A stretch of DNA of 64,000 nt. Origin: Rhizohabitans arisaemae (GTDB taxonomy: Bacteria; Actinomycetota; Actinomycetes; Streptosporangiales; Streptosporangiaceae). Made by a program: the position numbers and the translations under genes. Shown here in pieces: positions 28,296-36,629 of this stretch (positions within the stretch are counted from its first letter, which is position 1; every line of letters begins with the position of its first letter). Location of the stretch: NCBI RefSeq assembly GCF_025996515.1, contig NZ_BLRH01000034.1:1364001-1428000 (forward strand). Direction: 5' to 3'. The notes under the pieces were generated by a model that saw only the letters and a program-made list of their open reading frames with translations, had not been told where the DNA came from and ran no database searches.

Positions 28296-31200
28296 TCAGA
28301 GAATTCCGTCACGCAATCTCAAATTTGACGAGACAGGCAACGGAACAGGCTTTATGCGCACCCAGAACTTATCACTTTCCAGGATTCGATATCGAAAATA
28401 GAACGCATGCTCAAGCCATCTAGTCCCAGCCTGGTTATTATGTTCACGATCGACCGGAAGCACAGACGAGTTGCCCAGCGCATAGGCGGCACCCTCCATT
28501 GTGGTAGCAAATGGATATTCGTCACATTCTTTGTCATCCCGCTGAGCCGCGGTGTATGAGGCAACGCAATCAACTCTGGTCTGACGGCGGTTTCGATCGA
28601 TGTAGGCCTCCTCTTGTGTTCGGGTCAATGGAGCACCCCGTCTGGAGCCTCGCGGCGCATCCGCGTTACCCGGAAAAACCTTGACTATGCTTGGGATCAC
28701 AGGTTTTGTAGCGGAAGGGTTGTAGAATGCGCCATAAATATGCTCCGCTACCTGAGAAACGGTAGGATCAGATCTGTCAAGAGTAAAGATCAGGGTCGCC
28801 TCTTCCATGACACAGCCACCCCGATAGTTGACAATCGATGGGCTACTGTCACAACTAACGTTGACAGGCCTCTCTCTTACAACGCGATAAGGAGGAGCCG
28901 CATAAAGAGGGGCCACTTCATCGTCTACCGATGTATCGGAATCGATGAACGGCCTAAATCTACAGGTGGCGATCTTGTCCAGCCCGTCGCTTCCCGCTGT
29001 TGGAGATTCAAACTGGAAGTACGCCGTCGGGTTGCGCTCCCAGTAATCGATATCACCGGTGATACTGTCCGGAGTCAATGATCGGCAGTGGCCAGGAGTC
29101 GGCCAACCGGTCGCTTCGATTTTCGATGTCAGCTTGAGCGATCCGGTGAATCCCAGGGTGCTGAAATCGGTGAACTTTGTCCAAACATCGATCTTTCGGC
29201 CATCGTCGTAGCTGGCGCTTCCACCGTTGCCAACCCAGGTATTGATAACCGCAGCAGCCCTATAGTCCACCCAACCATTAGGAATCCTTACCGAGCCTAT
29301 CTTCGCATAGATCGTGATCCGATGACGAATCCGGAAACACCAAGTAAATCTCTTGATATGACCTTCGTCAGGCTGCTCCGCACTGTCCAGACAATCTTCT
29401 AGCTTCCAGTGCTCATAAGGAAATGTCGCAGGAGCTTGCGCCGACCGGACAGAAGAGTCTCCCGTAGCCGGCGACAAGGATCCCACTGCCAAGGCGCCTA
29501 CTTCTCCAGCTCGCAAAGCGCGTTGGTACACGTACAACTCATCAAGAGCCCCTTGAATACTGGTACCAAGAGTAAAGGGACCTTCGGCATACCATATGGG
29601 AAATGAGATGTCAGCCGTCGTGATTGGGTTCCCGTTCAGATAGAGGGTGGCCGTACTGGCGACTTGGTCGTAAACTCCTGCGAGATGGAACCACGTGTTG
29701 ACCGGAGGTTCTACGTCGGAGAACGCCCCTCGCGGCGTCGAGGTGACGGTGTCTTCAGCCGTGAAGGTGAATGTCAGTCCACGCACCGGATCATTCCCCA
29801 AGCGGAACGGCGCCGTGTTAGTACCACGCTGGTCGACAAAGGTGTACGCACCATCTTTGTCGTTGACTCGGAGCCATGCCGCAATGGTGAAGCTGTCGTC
29901 GGTAAGGATGATCGGGCCGTCGGTCTGCGCGAGTGGTTCCTCGCCCGGGTAGACGACGCGGATCCTTAGTTTCTGCCAGTCTGACCAGGGTGATGAAAGC
30001 GGCCCGTCTGCAGCGCGAACCCGCCAGCGCACCAACCAGCCGTCGGTCAGTGTCCCGGTAGGGACGGTCACACTGGTCTGCTCGCCGGATTCGGCGTTCG
30101 CCCGCAGGCCGGACCAGATTGGGCCGGTCCCTTGGCCGACAGGCGCGGCTGGGTCATGCTCGATTTCAAAGTGAGTGTCGACCACAGGTGCGGAAGTACT
30201 GCGAACCGTCGCATGAAGCTTGGGGATTGTCGTAGGGGTGACCATGATTCCGTCGACTTCCACCCCTGGGCTGGCGTAGAGACCACCGACCTCCGGCTTG
30301 GCCACGTCAACCTTGAGTTGCTGCCACGGCGACCAACGGGAGGACAGTGCGCCGGCAACGGCTCGCGCCCGCCAGCGCACCAGCCACCCATCGGACAACT
30401 TCTGCGCCGGAACAATCGTCACCGCCTGGGCTCCCGCGGGCACGTTCTCCTCCGCCACAGACCAGATCAGCCCACTACCCTGTCCAGCCGGTGCGGCCGG
30501 ATCATGATCTAGCTCGAACTCGGCCCGCAGGTTCCCTCCAAGAGCGTAGGTGACGCGGGCGTAAAGGACCGGCTGTGCCGAGGAGGTGACCGCTCGTCCG
30601 TCGACGACGGTTGAGGGAACCACCTGGAGCTCGTCGATCTGAGGCCGGGGAAGCTCGACGGTGACGTGCTGCCACGCCGACCACTCGGAGGTGACAGTCG
30701 CGGACACCGCGCGCGCCCGCCAGCGCACCAGCCACCCATCGGACAACTTCTGCCCGGGTACGGTGACCGCGGCCTGGGATCCGGCGGGTACGTTCTCCAG
30801 TGCACCTGCCCAGATCACGCCTGTTCCCTGCCCCACCGGGGCGGACGGATTGTGCTCCAGCTCGAACTCGGCCCGCAGCGGCTCACCCCTGGGGTCGATG
30901 ACCGTTGCCCGCAGCTGAGGAGTCACCGAGGAGGTGACAACCACGCCATCGGTCACCTGCGACGGAGTCACCTGCAACTCGTCAGCCACCGGAGCGGAAT
31001 CACGGGGTGCCACGACCAAAGTCCGCCAACTCGGCCACGGTGAGGTCAGCCCACCCGTGACCGCACGGGCCCGCCAGCGCACCAGCCATCCGTCCGACAG
31101 CATCCCCACCGGGATGGTTACCGTTCCCTGTGTTCCTGCTGGCACATTGTCCGCGCTGAGGGTTCCGATCAACCCACTCCCCTGGCCCAGGGGCGCCGCC

Positions 31201-34200
31201 GGATCGTGCTCCACCTCAAACTCGGCCCGCAGGTTCCCTCCCGGCCCATAGAGCACTCGGGCCCGGAGAGCCGGGGTCAGCGACGAGGTCGACGTCTGGC
31301 CGGCCACAGTCTCCGAGGGAACAACCTGCAGCTCATCCACCTGCGGTTTGGGTACTTCAACCCTCACTTGCCACCAGGGGCTCCATGGAGTGGGGGACGT
31401 CCCTGCCAGGGAACGGGCGCGCCAACGGAGCAGCCACCCGTCCAAGAGCGTACCAACAGGGGGTGCAACCACCGCCCGCGTCCCGGAAGCCACATTGCTC
31501 AACGCCGACGACCAGATCAGCCCGCTGCCCTGCCCCTGAGGTGCCGCAGGATCGTGCTCCACCTCAAACTGAACCCGGGAGGCCCCACCCTGCGGATGCG
31601 TGACCACCACCCCAAACTGCGGGGTGACCGAGGAGGTAATCGTGATCCCGCCAAGCATCTCGGATGGCACCACTTGCGGCTGATGTACCACCGGATCTGT
31701 GGCCGGGTTGAAAACGTCCACCCTGAAAGGCTGCCGGGCCGACCAGACAGGCGTCGAGCCAGGAGTCGCGGCCTTGACCTGCCAATGGTAGGAGATCCCG
31801 TCCACCAATTTGCCTACAGGAACGGCGATGGAGCCTTGCGTCCCAGTGGGGACCCCAGCCACCGAACCTGACCACACCTGCACAAAATCCGAATCCCGCA
31901 CAACCCGGAACTCCACCGACGACGGGCCTCCCGCAGGATCGGTTACCCGCACCAGCAGGTCCGGGGTCAGCGAGGTGACTGTCACCGTTGTCCCGACCAG
32001 CTCCGACGGGACGATCTGGAACTGGTCCACCACCGGCTCGGGTACATCGACCTGTAGCACCTGTCCGATCGACCAGGCGGAAGTCGCCCCATCTGCCGAT
32101 GCCCGCACATACCATCGGTACCTGGCTCCATCGGTCAACCTGCCTACCGGGACCTCAACCGATGCCTGAGCTCCCGACACAGCACCCGCCACCGAACCCG
32201 ACCACACCTGCACAAAATCCGAATCCCGCACAACCCGGAACTCCACCGACGACAAACCGCCCAACCTCGAGGTCACGCGCGCCAGCAACGAGGGTGTCAG
32301 CGACGAGGACGTCACCGTGCCCAGCACGAGTCGTGAAGGTGACACCTGAAACTGATCTACCACTGGGGCGGCATCCACCTTGAAGGTCTGCCACGCCGAC
32401 CACTGCGGTGTCGAACCTGGTGTAACGGCCTTAACCGACCAACGGTAGGTGGCTCCGTCGGCCAACTTAGCCGGTGGGACCTCGACCGATGCCTGAGCTC
32501 CCGACACCACACCCGCCACCGAACCCGACCACACCTGCACATAGTCCGAGCTCCGCTCCACCCGGAACTCCACCGACGACAAACCGCCGAGCGGATCGGT
32601 TGCCCGTGCCTTCAGAGTGGGGGTCAGCGACGAAGTCACCGTGCTCCCCACAACCGTCTCGGACGGCGTTACCTGGAATTGATCTACTATCGCCTCAGGT
32701 ACATCGACCTTCAAGCCCTGCCAGGCCGACCATGCCGAGGTCACGCCACCTGCTGACGCGCGTACTGCCCATCGGTACTGTGAGCCGTCTGTCAGGACCC
32801 CTGCGGAAACCACCCTCGACGCTTGCGTCCCAGATGCCGCACCCACCACCGAACCCGACCAGACCTGCACAAAGTCTGTCTCCCGTACCACCTTGAACTC
32901 CACCGACAACGGATCGCCAAGCTTCGAGATCGCTCGCGCCAGCAACGACGGCGTCAGCGACGAAGACGTCACCATCCCCGTTATCAGCTGCGACGGCGTC
33001 ACCTGAAACTGATCCACCACCGGAACCGCGTCGACCCTGAAAATCTGCCATGCCGACCACAGCGAGACATCCGACCCTGCTGTAGCACGGACACGCCATT
33101 GGTACCTGGTTCCGTCCACCAGCCTGTTCGTCGGCACCGGCACCGACGCCTGCGTCCCTGACGCCACAGCAGAAACCGAACCCGACCATGCCAGAGTGAA
33201 GTCCGACTCCTTGAGCACCTCAAACTGCACCAGTGAGGAGCGACCCGAGGCGTCGATCACTGTGGCCTGCAGCGACGGCGTGAGGGACGGCGTTACGTGA
33301 ATCCCGTTCACCGAGGTTGATGGGGCAACCTGGAACCCACCGATTTCGGGGGCCGCTGCTACCCGTTCCAGCCGCGTAGGCCGCTCATCGGTCGCCGGGG
33401 CCAAAGGCGGTACCGCAGCATTGGACAAAGCCGTCCCAGTCCTCCCGGGAACCCACGAGGCCGTCCCGTTCAACGTTGCATCCTGGCGATACCTACCCGA
33501 AGAGTCCCTCGCCGTCACCCCCCACCCCTCGTCGAACCTCCATAGTCCGACCGGAGCGTCCGGGGGTTGCGGTGTTGGCTCTACTTCCCCGGGAATCGGA
33601 CCAAGTTGGTCCTTCCCCACCTCCATAGGCTGATTCCACTGTGCGCGGAGGGCAAGGTGATCCTGATAGGTGAGCGGGGCGATCGGCGTCGGAGGTCCTG
33701 GCCGGCCAACCTTCATCGCGATGGCCTCTTCGTAGGGGAAGGTGTCATTGCGCTTCGCCCCCTCATAGGCCGACCAGACGACTTCATACTCAGCCGGGGT
33801 GTAGTCCACGAAAAGCACGGGGCCCCGGAGTCCGTAGTTGCTCTCCGAGGAACGGTACATTCGCCAGTTGGTGGCGTCCGCCTCGTTCACCGAACGGAAC
33901 TGGACCCCGTAGTCGGGCACCCCGTTCGCCCAATCTTGGGTGATGCCCTCGATCGAGTAGTAGAGCTCACCCTCACCCATGTAGCACAGGTCGCTGTACG
34001 CGCCCTTGTTGCCGATCTGGTTGGTACGCGTGGTTGGTGGCTCCGCGCCGAGCCTCAATGTGGCAGGGGTCCAGTCACCGGTGATGCGCTGCACCAGGAT
34101 CCCGGATTCGACCTGGTCACCACAGTCGTTGGACCGGTAGTTCCACAGCCGCAGGTCAGAGTTGTGGATGGTGGCTCCACGCAGCCGAGACTCCCCGACG

Positions 34201-35240
34201 TTGAAACGGATGTAGGTACGCCAGGAGACAGCACCGTTGCCGCTCTTGCCCGCACGCAGCCAACCCCAGGTGCTGTTGTGCCCGCCGTTGGGATAGTCCT
34301 TGCTCACGAAGGTGTCTGCCACCAGCGCCGCCCCGGTCCAACTACTGGGTTGAACCCCGATTGTGATCGGGTACTCCGTCGCGGCATCGGCCAGGAATGC
34401 GGCATCCGGCCGAATCACCAGGGCAGGCCCATGCGGCCCATGTACCACCCGGGTGTCGGCGATCGTGTGCCGACCGGCGTCGGGGGATCGAAGCGCGAGG
34501 GCGTCCAGTACCGGTGAGCCGTCGATGGCCGCCACGATCTTTCCGTCAGAGTCGAGCAGCCGAGGCGTGCCACCCCGCGTGACGTATCTCATCCCCACAG
34601 GCGGCGTCACAGGCAGCGTGTACTCGACCTTTCCGGCCGGTCGCTTCCGTAGCACGAGGCTCTGGGAGAAACCTCGTGGAAGCGCGGATACCACGAGGTC
34701 CACACCGTAAGCGATGGCGTCAGGGTATGTCGCGGTGTTTCCTGCCAGCCGTGGCTTGGGCAATGCCGTGGCCACGCCGATACTCGCGAGATCCGTCCCA
34801 GAGCCTGTGGTGGCGATCGTCGTGTCACCACCCGCCGAGAGCATCAGCTCGGTCGTGGTGACTTTGGGCCTAACGATGCCGTTCTCCTCGACCAATGTGG
34901 TGTCAATCGGCGTCCACACTCCCTGCCGCTTGACCCGAATCGGCGAAGAATGCAGCTCGGTTCGGAGGGTCTTACCATCGGGGTTGGCATAGGTGGTTGT
35001 CGTCTCAGTGCGCCAGGACTCGATCTCTACCTGCTGCTTGGTTGCCTTGGCCTGCGACCTGGCAATCGTCTCCGGCTCCTGGGGAGTCTTTTCCGCCGCA
35101 GGCGGAGGCGGTTGAGCCGCCGAAGCGGGGATGACGTCGATGGCGGACAGCAGAGAAGCCGCCAGCACTGCCGTAACGAAACCGCTGATAAGACGCCGAG
35201 GCGTGGAACGGTCGGCGGAAACGAGCAGTCGCGATCTCAC
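28296..35240 (-). CDS. Giant secreted DNRLRE/LamG/repeat protein with NucA/NucB-like nuclease tail
   Basis: This 2,314-residue protein begins with a signal peptide (about 1-42, ending PASAA). A DNRLRE-like domain follows at about 305-485 (VADTFVSKDYPNGGHNSTWG). Residues 563-610 open a LamG domain (VGLWRFDEGWGVTARDSSG), which is interrupted by ten Fn3-like repeats of about 110 residues (631-1760) and resumes at about 1770-1910 (TDDSFTIAAWLRV, NTWFHLAGVYD). The C-terminus (about 2120-2314) carries ECDEYPFATTMEG (2238-2250), the catalytic signature of NucA/NucB DNases, and the later RILESDKFWVRI segment. G+C falls from about 60-67 percent to near 47 percent at the 3' end (28 of 60 in one line). 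GTG at 35240 has CGGAG upstream. I read it as a polymorphic exotoxin with the next gene as immunity. Confidence 0.82.
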   Translation of the reverse strand: MRSRLLVSADRSTPRRLISGFVTAVLAASLLSAIDVIPASAAQPPPPAAEKTPQEPETIARSQAKATKQQVEIESWRTETTTTYANPDGKTLRTELHSSPIRVKRQGVWTPIDTTLVEENGIVRPKVTTTELMLSAGGDTTIATTGSGTDLASIGVATALPKPRLAGNTATYPDAIAYGVDLVVSALPRGFSQSLVLRKRPAGKVEYTLPVTPPVGMRYVTRGGTPRLLDSDGKIVAAIDGSPVLDALALRSPDAGRHTIADTRVVHGPHGPALVIRPDAAFLADAATEYPITIGVQPSSWTGAALVADTFVSKDYPNGGHNSTWGWLRAGKSGNGAVSWRTYIRFNVGESRLRGATIHNSDLRLWNYRSNDCGDQVESGILVQRITGDWTPATLRLGAEPPTTRTNQIGNKGAYSDLCYMGEGELYYSIEGITQDWANGVPDYGVQFRSVNEADATNWRMYRSSESNYGLRGPVLFVDYTPAEYEVVWSAYEGAKRNDTFPYEEAIAMKVGRPGPPTPIAPLTYQDHLALRAQWNQPMEVGKDQLGPIPGEVEPTPQPPDAPVGLWRFDEGWGVTARDSSGRYRQDATLNGTASWVPGRTGTALSNAAVPPLAPATDERPTRLERVAAAPEIGGFQVAPSTSVNGIHVTPSLTPSLQATVIDASGRSSLVQFEVLKESDFTLAWSGSVSAVASGTQASVPVPTNRLVDGTRYQWRVRATAGSDVSLWSAWQIFRVDAVPVVDQFQVTPSQLITGMVTSSSLTPSLLARAISKLGDPLSVEFKVVRETDFVQVWSGSVVGAASGTQASRVVSAGVLTDGSQYRWAVRASAGGVTSAWSAWQGLKVDVPEAIVDQFQVTPSETVVGSTVTSSLTPTLKARATDPLGGLSSVEFRVERSSDYVQVWSGSVAGVVSGAQASVEVPPAKLADGATYRWSVKAVTPGSTPQWSAWQTFKVDAAPVVDQFQVSPSRLVLGTVTSSSLTPSLLARVTSRLGGLSSVEFRVVRDSDFVQVWSGSVAGAVSGAQASVEVPVGRLTDGARYRWYVRASADGATSAWSIGQVLQVDVPEPVVDQFQIVPSELVGTTVTVTSLTPDLLVRVTDPAGGPSSVEFRVVRDSDFVQVWSGSVAGVPTGTQGSIAVPVGKLVDGISYHWQVKAATPGSTPVWSARQPFRVDVFNPATDPVVHQPQVVPSEMLGGITITSSVTPQFGVVVTHPQGGASRVQFEVEHDPAAPQGQGSGLIWSSALSNVASGTRAVVAPPVGTLLDGWLLRWRARSLAGTSPTPWSPWWQVRVEVPKPQVDELQVVPSETVAGQTSTSSLTPALRARVLYGPGGNLRAEFEVEHDPAAPLGQGSGLIGTLSADNVPAGTQGTVTIPVGMLSDGWLVRWRARAVTGGLTSPWPSWRTLVVAPRDSAPVADELQVTPSQVTDGVVVTSSVTPQLRATVIDPRGEPLRAEFELEHNPSAPVGQGTGVIWAGALENVPAGSQAAVTVPGQKLSDGWLVRWRARAVSATVTSEWSAWQHVTVELPRPQIDELQVVPSTVVDGRAVTSSAQPVLYARVTYALGGNLRAEFELDHDPAAPAGQGSGLIWSVAEENVPAGAQAVTIVPAQKLSDGWLVRWRARAVAGALSSRWSPWQQLKVDVAKPEVGGLYASPGVEVDGIMVTPTTIPKLHATVRSTSAPVVDTHFEIEHDPAAPVGQGTGPIWSGLRANAESGEQTSVTVPTGTLTDGWLVRWRVRAADGPLSSPWSDWQKLRIRVVYPGEEPLAQTDGPIILTDDSFTIAAWLRVNDKDGAYTFVDQRGTNTAPFRLGNDPVRGLTFTFTAEDTVTSTPRGAFSDVEPPVNTWFHLAGVYDQVASTATLYLNGNPITTADISFPIWYAEGPFTLGTSIQGALDELYVYQRALRAGEVGALAVGSLSPATGDSSVRSAQAPATFPYEHWKLEDCLDSAEQPDEGHIKRFTWCFRIRHRITIYAKIGSVRIPNGWVDYRAAAVINTWVGNGGSASYDDGRKIDVWTKFTDFSTLGFTGSLKLTSKIEATGWPTPGHCRSLTPDSITGDIDYWERNPTAYFQFESPTAGSDGLDKIATCRFRPFIDSDTSVDDEVAPLYAAPPYRVVRERPVNVSCDSSPSIVNYRGGCVMEEATLIFTLDRSDPTVSQVAEHIYGAFYNPSATKPVIPSIVKVFPGNADAPRGSRRGAPLTRTQEEAYIDRNRRQTRVDCVASYTAAQRDDKECDEYPFATTMEGAAYALGNSSVLPVDREHNNQAGTRWLEHAFYFRYRILESDKFWVRIKPVPLPVSSNLRLRDGIL
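29950..33350 (-). repeat. Ten in-frame repeats of about 330 bp in the giant gene
   Basis: Ten repeats of about 105-112 codons each open with a (V/I)DQFQVxPS or VDELQVxPS motif. The first five contain a DFVQVWSGSV-type strand, the last five an EHDPAAPxGQGSGLIW strand. DNA identity is locally very high: 31861-31923 and 32191-32253 differ at one of 63 bases, 330 bases apart. This points to recent duplication or gene conversion and makes the number of repeats likely to vary. Confidence 0.8.
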
Positions 35241-35573
35241 AGATAGCTCCGGGAGTCATGAAACGATCAACTGCTCGAATATCTCCGTGTGGATGAATCT
35301 GATCAACAGGTTATCTAGCTCACAAGAATTACTAGGTAACGAAATATGGCGATAAAGCGATATAGGCCGCCAACTATGCGGGCCAATCCTTGACGATCGT
35401 CGAAGGCTGACCGATGCAAGGACATGAACGGACGCTGACCTGGGGTTTCCGATATGCGTCGGGAACACTGTGGCAGCCGTCGACCCGCGGCGAATCACGG
35501 CTCACCGCGGGCGAAAGGTCGTATAGAAATAGATCAACTCGGTATCGCATCCGGAGGCAGGGACCGGGTTCTC
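35241..35573. other. AT-rich promoter region of the giant gene
   Basis: About 330 bases between the giant gene and the lipid-kinase gene (both minus strand). Bases 35280-35380 are unusually AT-rich for this genome and should hold the promoter of the giant gene. No other gene or clear operator was seen. Confidence 0.4.
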
Positions 35574-36503
35574 CTACGTGTCGACGAAGCCGGGGGGGAC
35601 CATGACGCGGAGGGCGTTGGAGAGGCTGCGGATGTGGACCGGGGTCATGCCGTGGACTTCGCCGTCCAGGTCGACGGCGAGCGGGGGGAAGGTCTCCAGG
35701 TGGAGTTCGCGGGCCGTGAGAAACGGGCCGCCCGCCAGGTTCCGGCGGCGGCCGGTGAAGGCCAGGAACATCACCTCGGCCAGCAGTCTGAGCCGTTTGC
35801 CCGAGCCGAGCTGATAGGCCACCAGGGTCCGGTTGTCGATGCTGATGTCTCGGGCGATCAGCCGGCCGCCGTAGAAGCGGCCGTTGGCGATGTTGAGCTG
35901 GTGGGTCAGCAGCTCGTGCCGCTTGCCGTCGACCGTCATGATCGCCCGGAACGGGCGGTGGCCGGGGAGGAGCGCCAGGGCGGTGAGGGGGTAGGCGGTC
36001 CGCCCGATGATCCGCTTGAGCCAGGGCTTGACGTTGGTGGCCACCTCGACCGAGACGCCACAGCTGGCCAGGTTGGCGAAGAGGTGGTCGTCGACGGCAC
36101 CCACGTCGACGTCGGCGACCTTGCCGTGGGTGAGCACCCGGATCGCGCCGGGCAGGGTGAGCGGGAGCCCGAGGCTCCTGGCGAAGTTGTTGGTGGTGCC
36201 GAGCGGGAGCACGCCGAGGGCGACGTCGGTGTGGGCGAGGCGCTTGACGGCTTCGCTGAGGCTGCCGTCCCCGCCGCCGACGATCAGCAGGTCGGGCCGG
36301 AGGGCCAGGGCGCGTTCGAGGGTCGCGGTCAGACTGCGCGGGTCGACGACTGCGGAGGACTCCAGCACGTTGAATCCGGCCTCGTCGAGGAGCCGGACGG
36401 CTTCGTAGTACCGGTGGCGGCCGCGCCGGGAGTGTGTGTTGATGACGACGACGGCCCGCCGGTGCTCCCGGATGGCCGCGGTGTGCTCCGCCTTACTACG
36501 CAC
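35574..36503 (-). CDS. Diacylglycerol/lipid kinase family protein
   Basis: This 309-residue soluble enzyme has the DAGK catalytic signature (VVVINTHSRRGR, then LLIVGGGDGSLSEAVKRL and VLPLGTTNNFARSLGLP). These motifs bind ATP and are shared by DgkB, YegS and sphingosine kinases. It probably phosphorylates a membrane lipid such as diacylglycerol. The GTG at 36501-36503 has AAGGGGA upstream. Length is normal. Neither neighbour gives a clue to its substrate. Confidence 0.9.
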   Translation of the reverse strand: MRSKAEHTAAIREHRRAVVVINTHSRRGRHRYYEAVRLLDEAGFNVLESSAVVDPRSLTATLERALALRPDLLIVGGGDGSLSEAVKRLAHTDVALGVLPLGTTNNFARSLGLPLTLPGAIRVLTHGKVADVDVGAVDDHLFANLASCGVSVEVATNVKPWLKRIIGRTAYPLTALALLPGHRPFRAIMTVDGKRHELLTHQLNIANGRFYGGRLIARDISIDNRTLVAYQLGSGKRLRLLAEVMFLAFTGRRRNLAGGPFLTARELHLETFPPLAVDLDGEVHGMTPVHIRSLSNALRVMVPPGFVDT

Positions 36504-36579
36504 TAGTCTGTCCCCTTTTCACTACGCTCATCGTAGGGCCACGTACGGGACCGACAGGATAGTGATCACCGGAGACGGG

Positions 36580-36613
36580 GAGGACCCCGGAGCCGGTGTG
36601 CTCCGGGGTCCTC
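36580..36613 (-). terminator. Terminator of the metalloprotease gene
   Basis: GAGGACCCCGGAGC (36580-36593) and GCTCCGGGGTCCTC (36600-36613) are perfect 14-base arms around CGGTGT, 16 bases after the stop codon. Confidence 0.8.
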
Positions 36614-36629
36614 GCATGCGAGTGATCGG

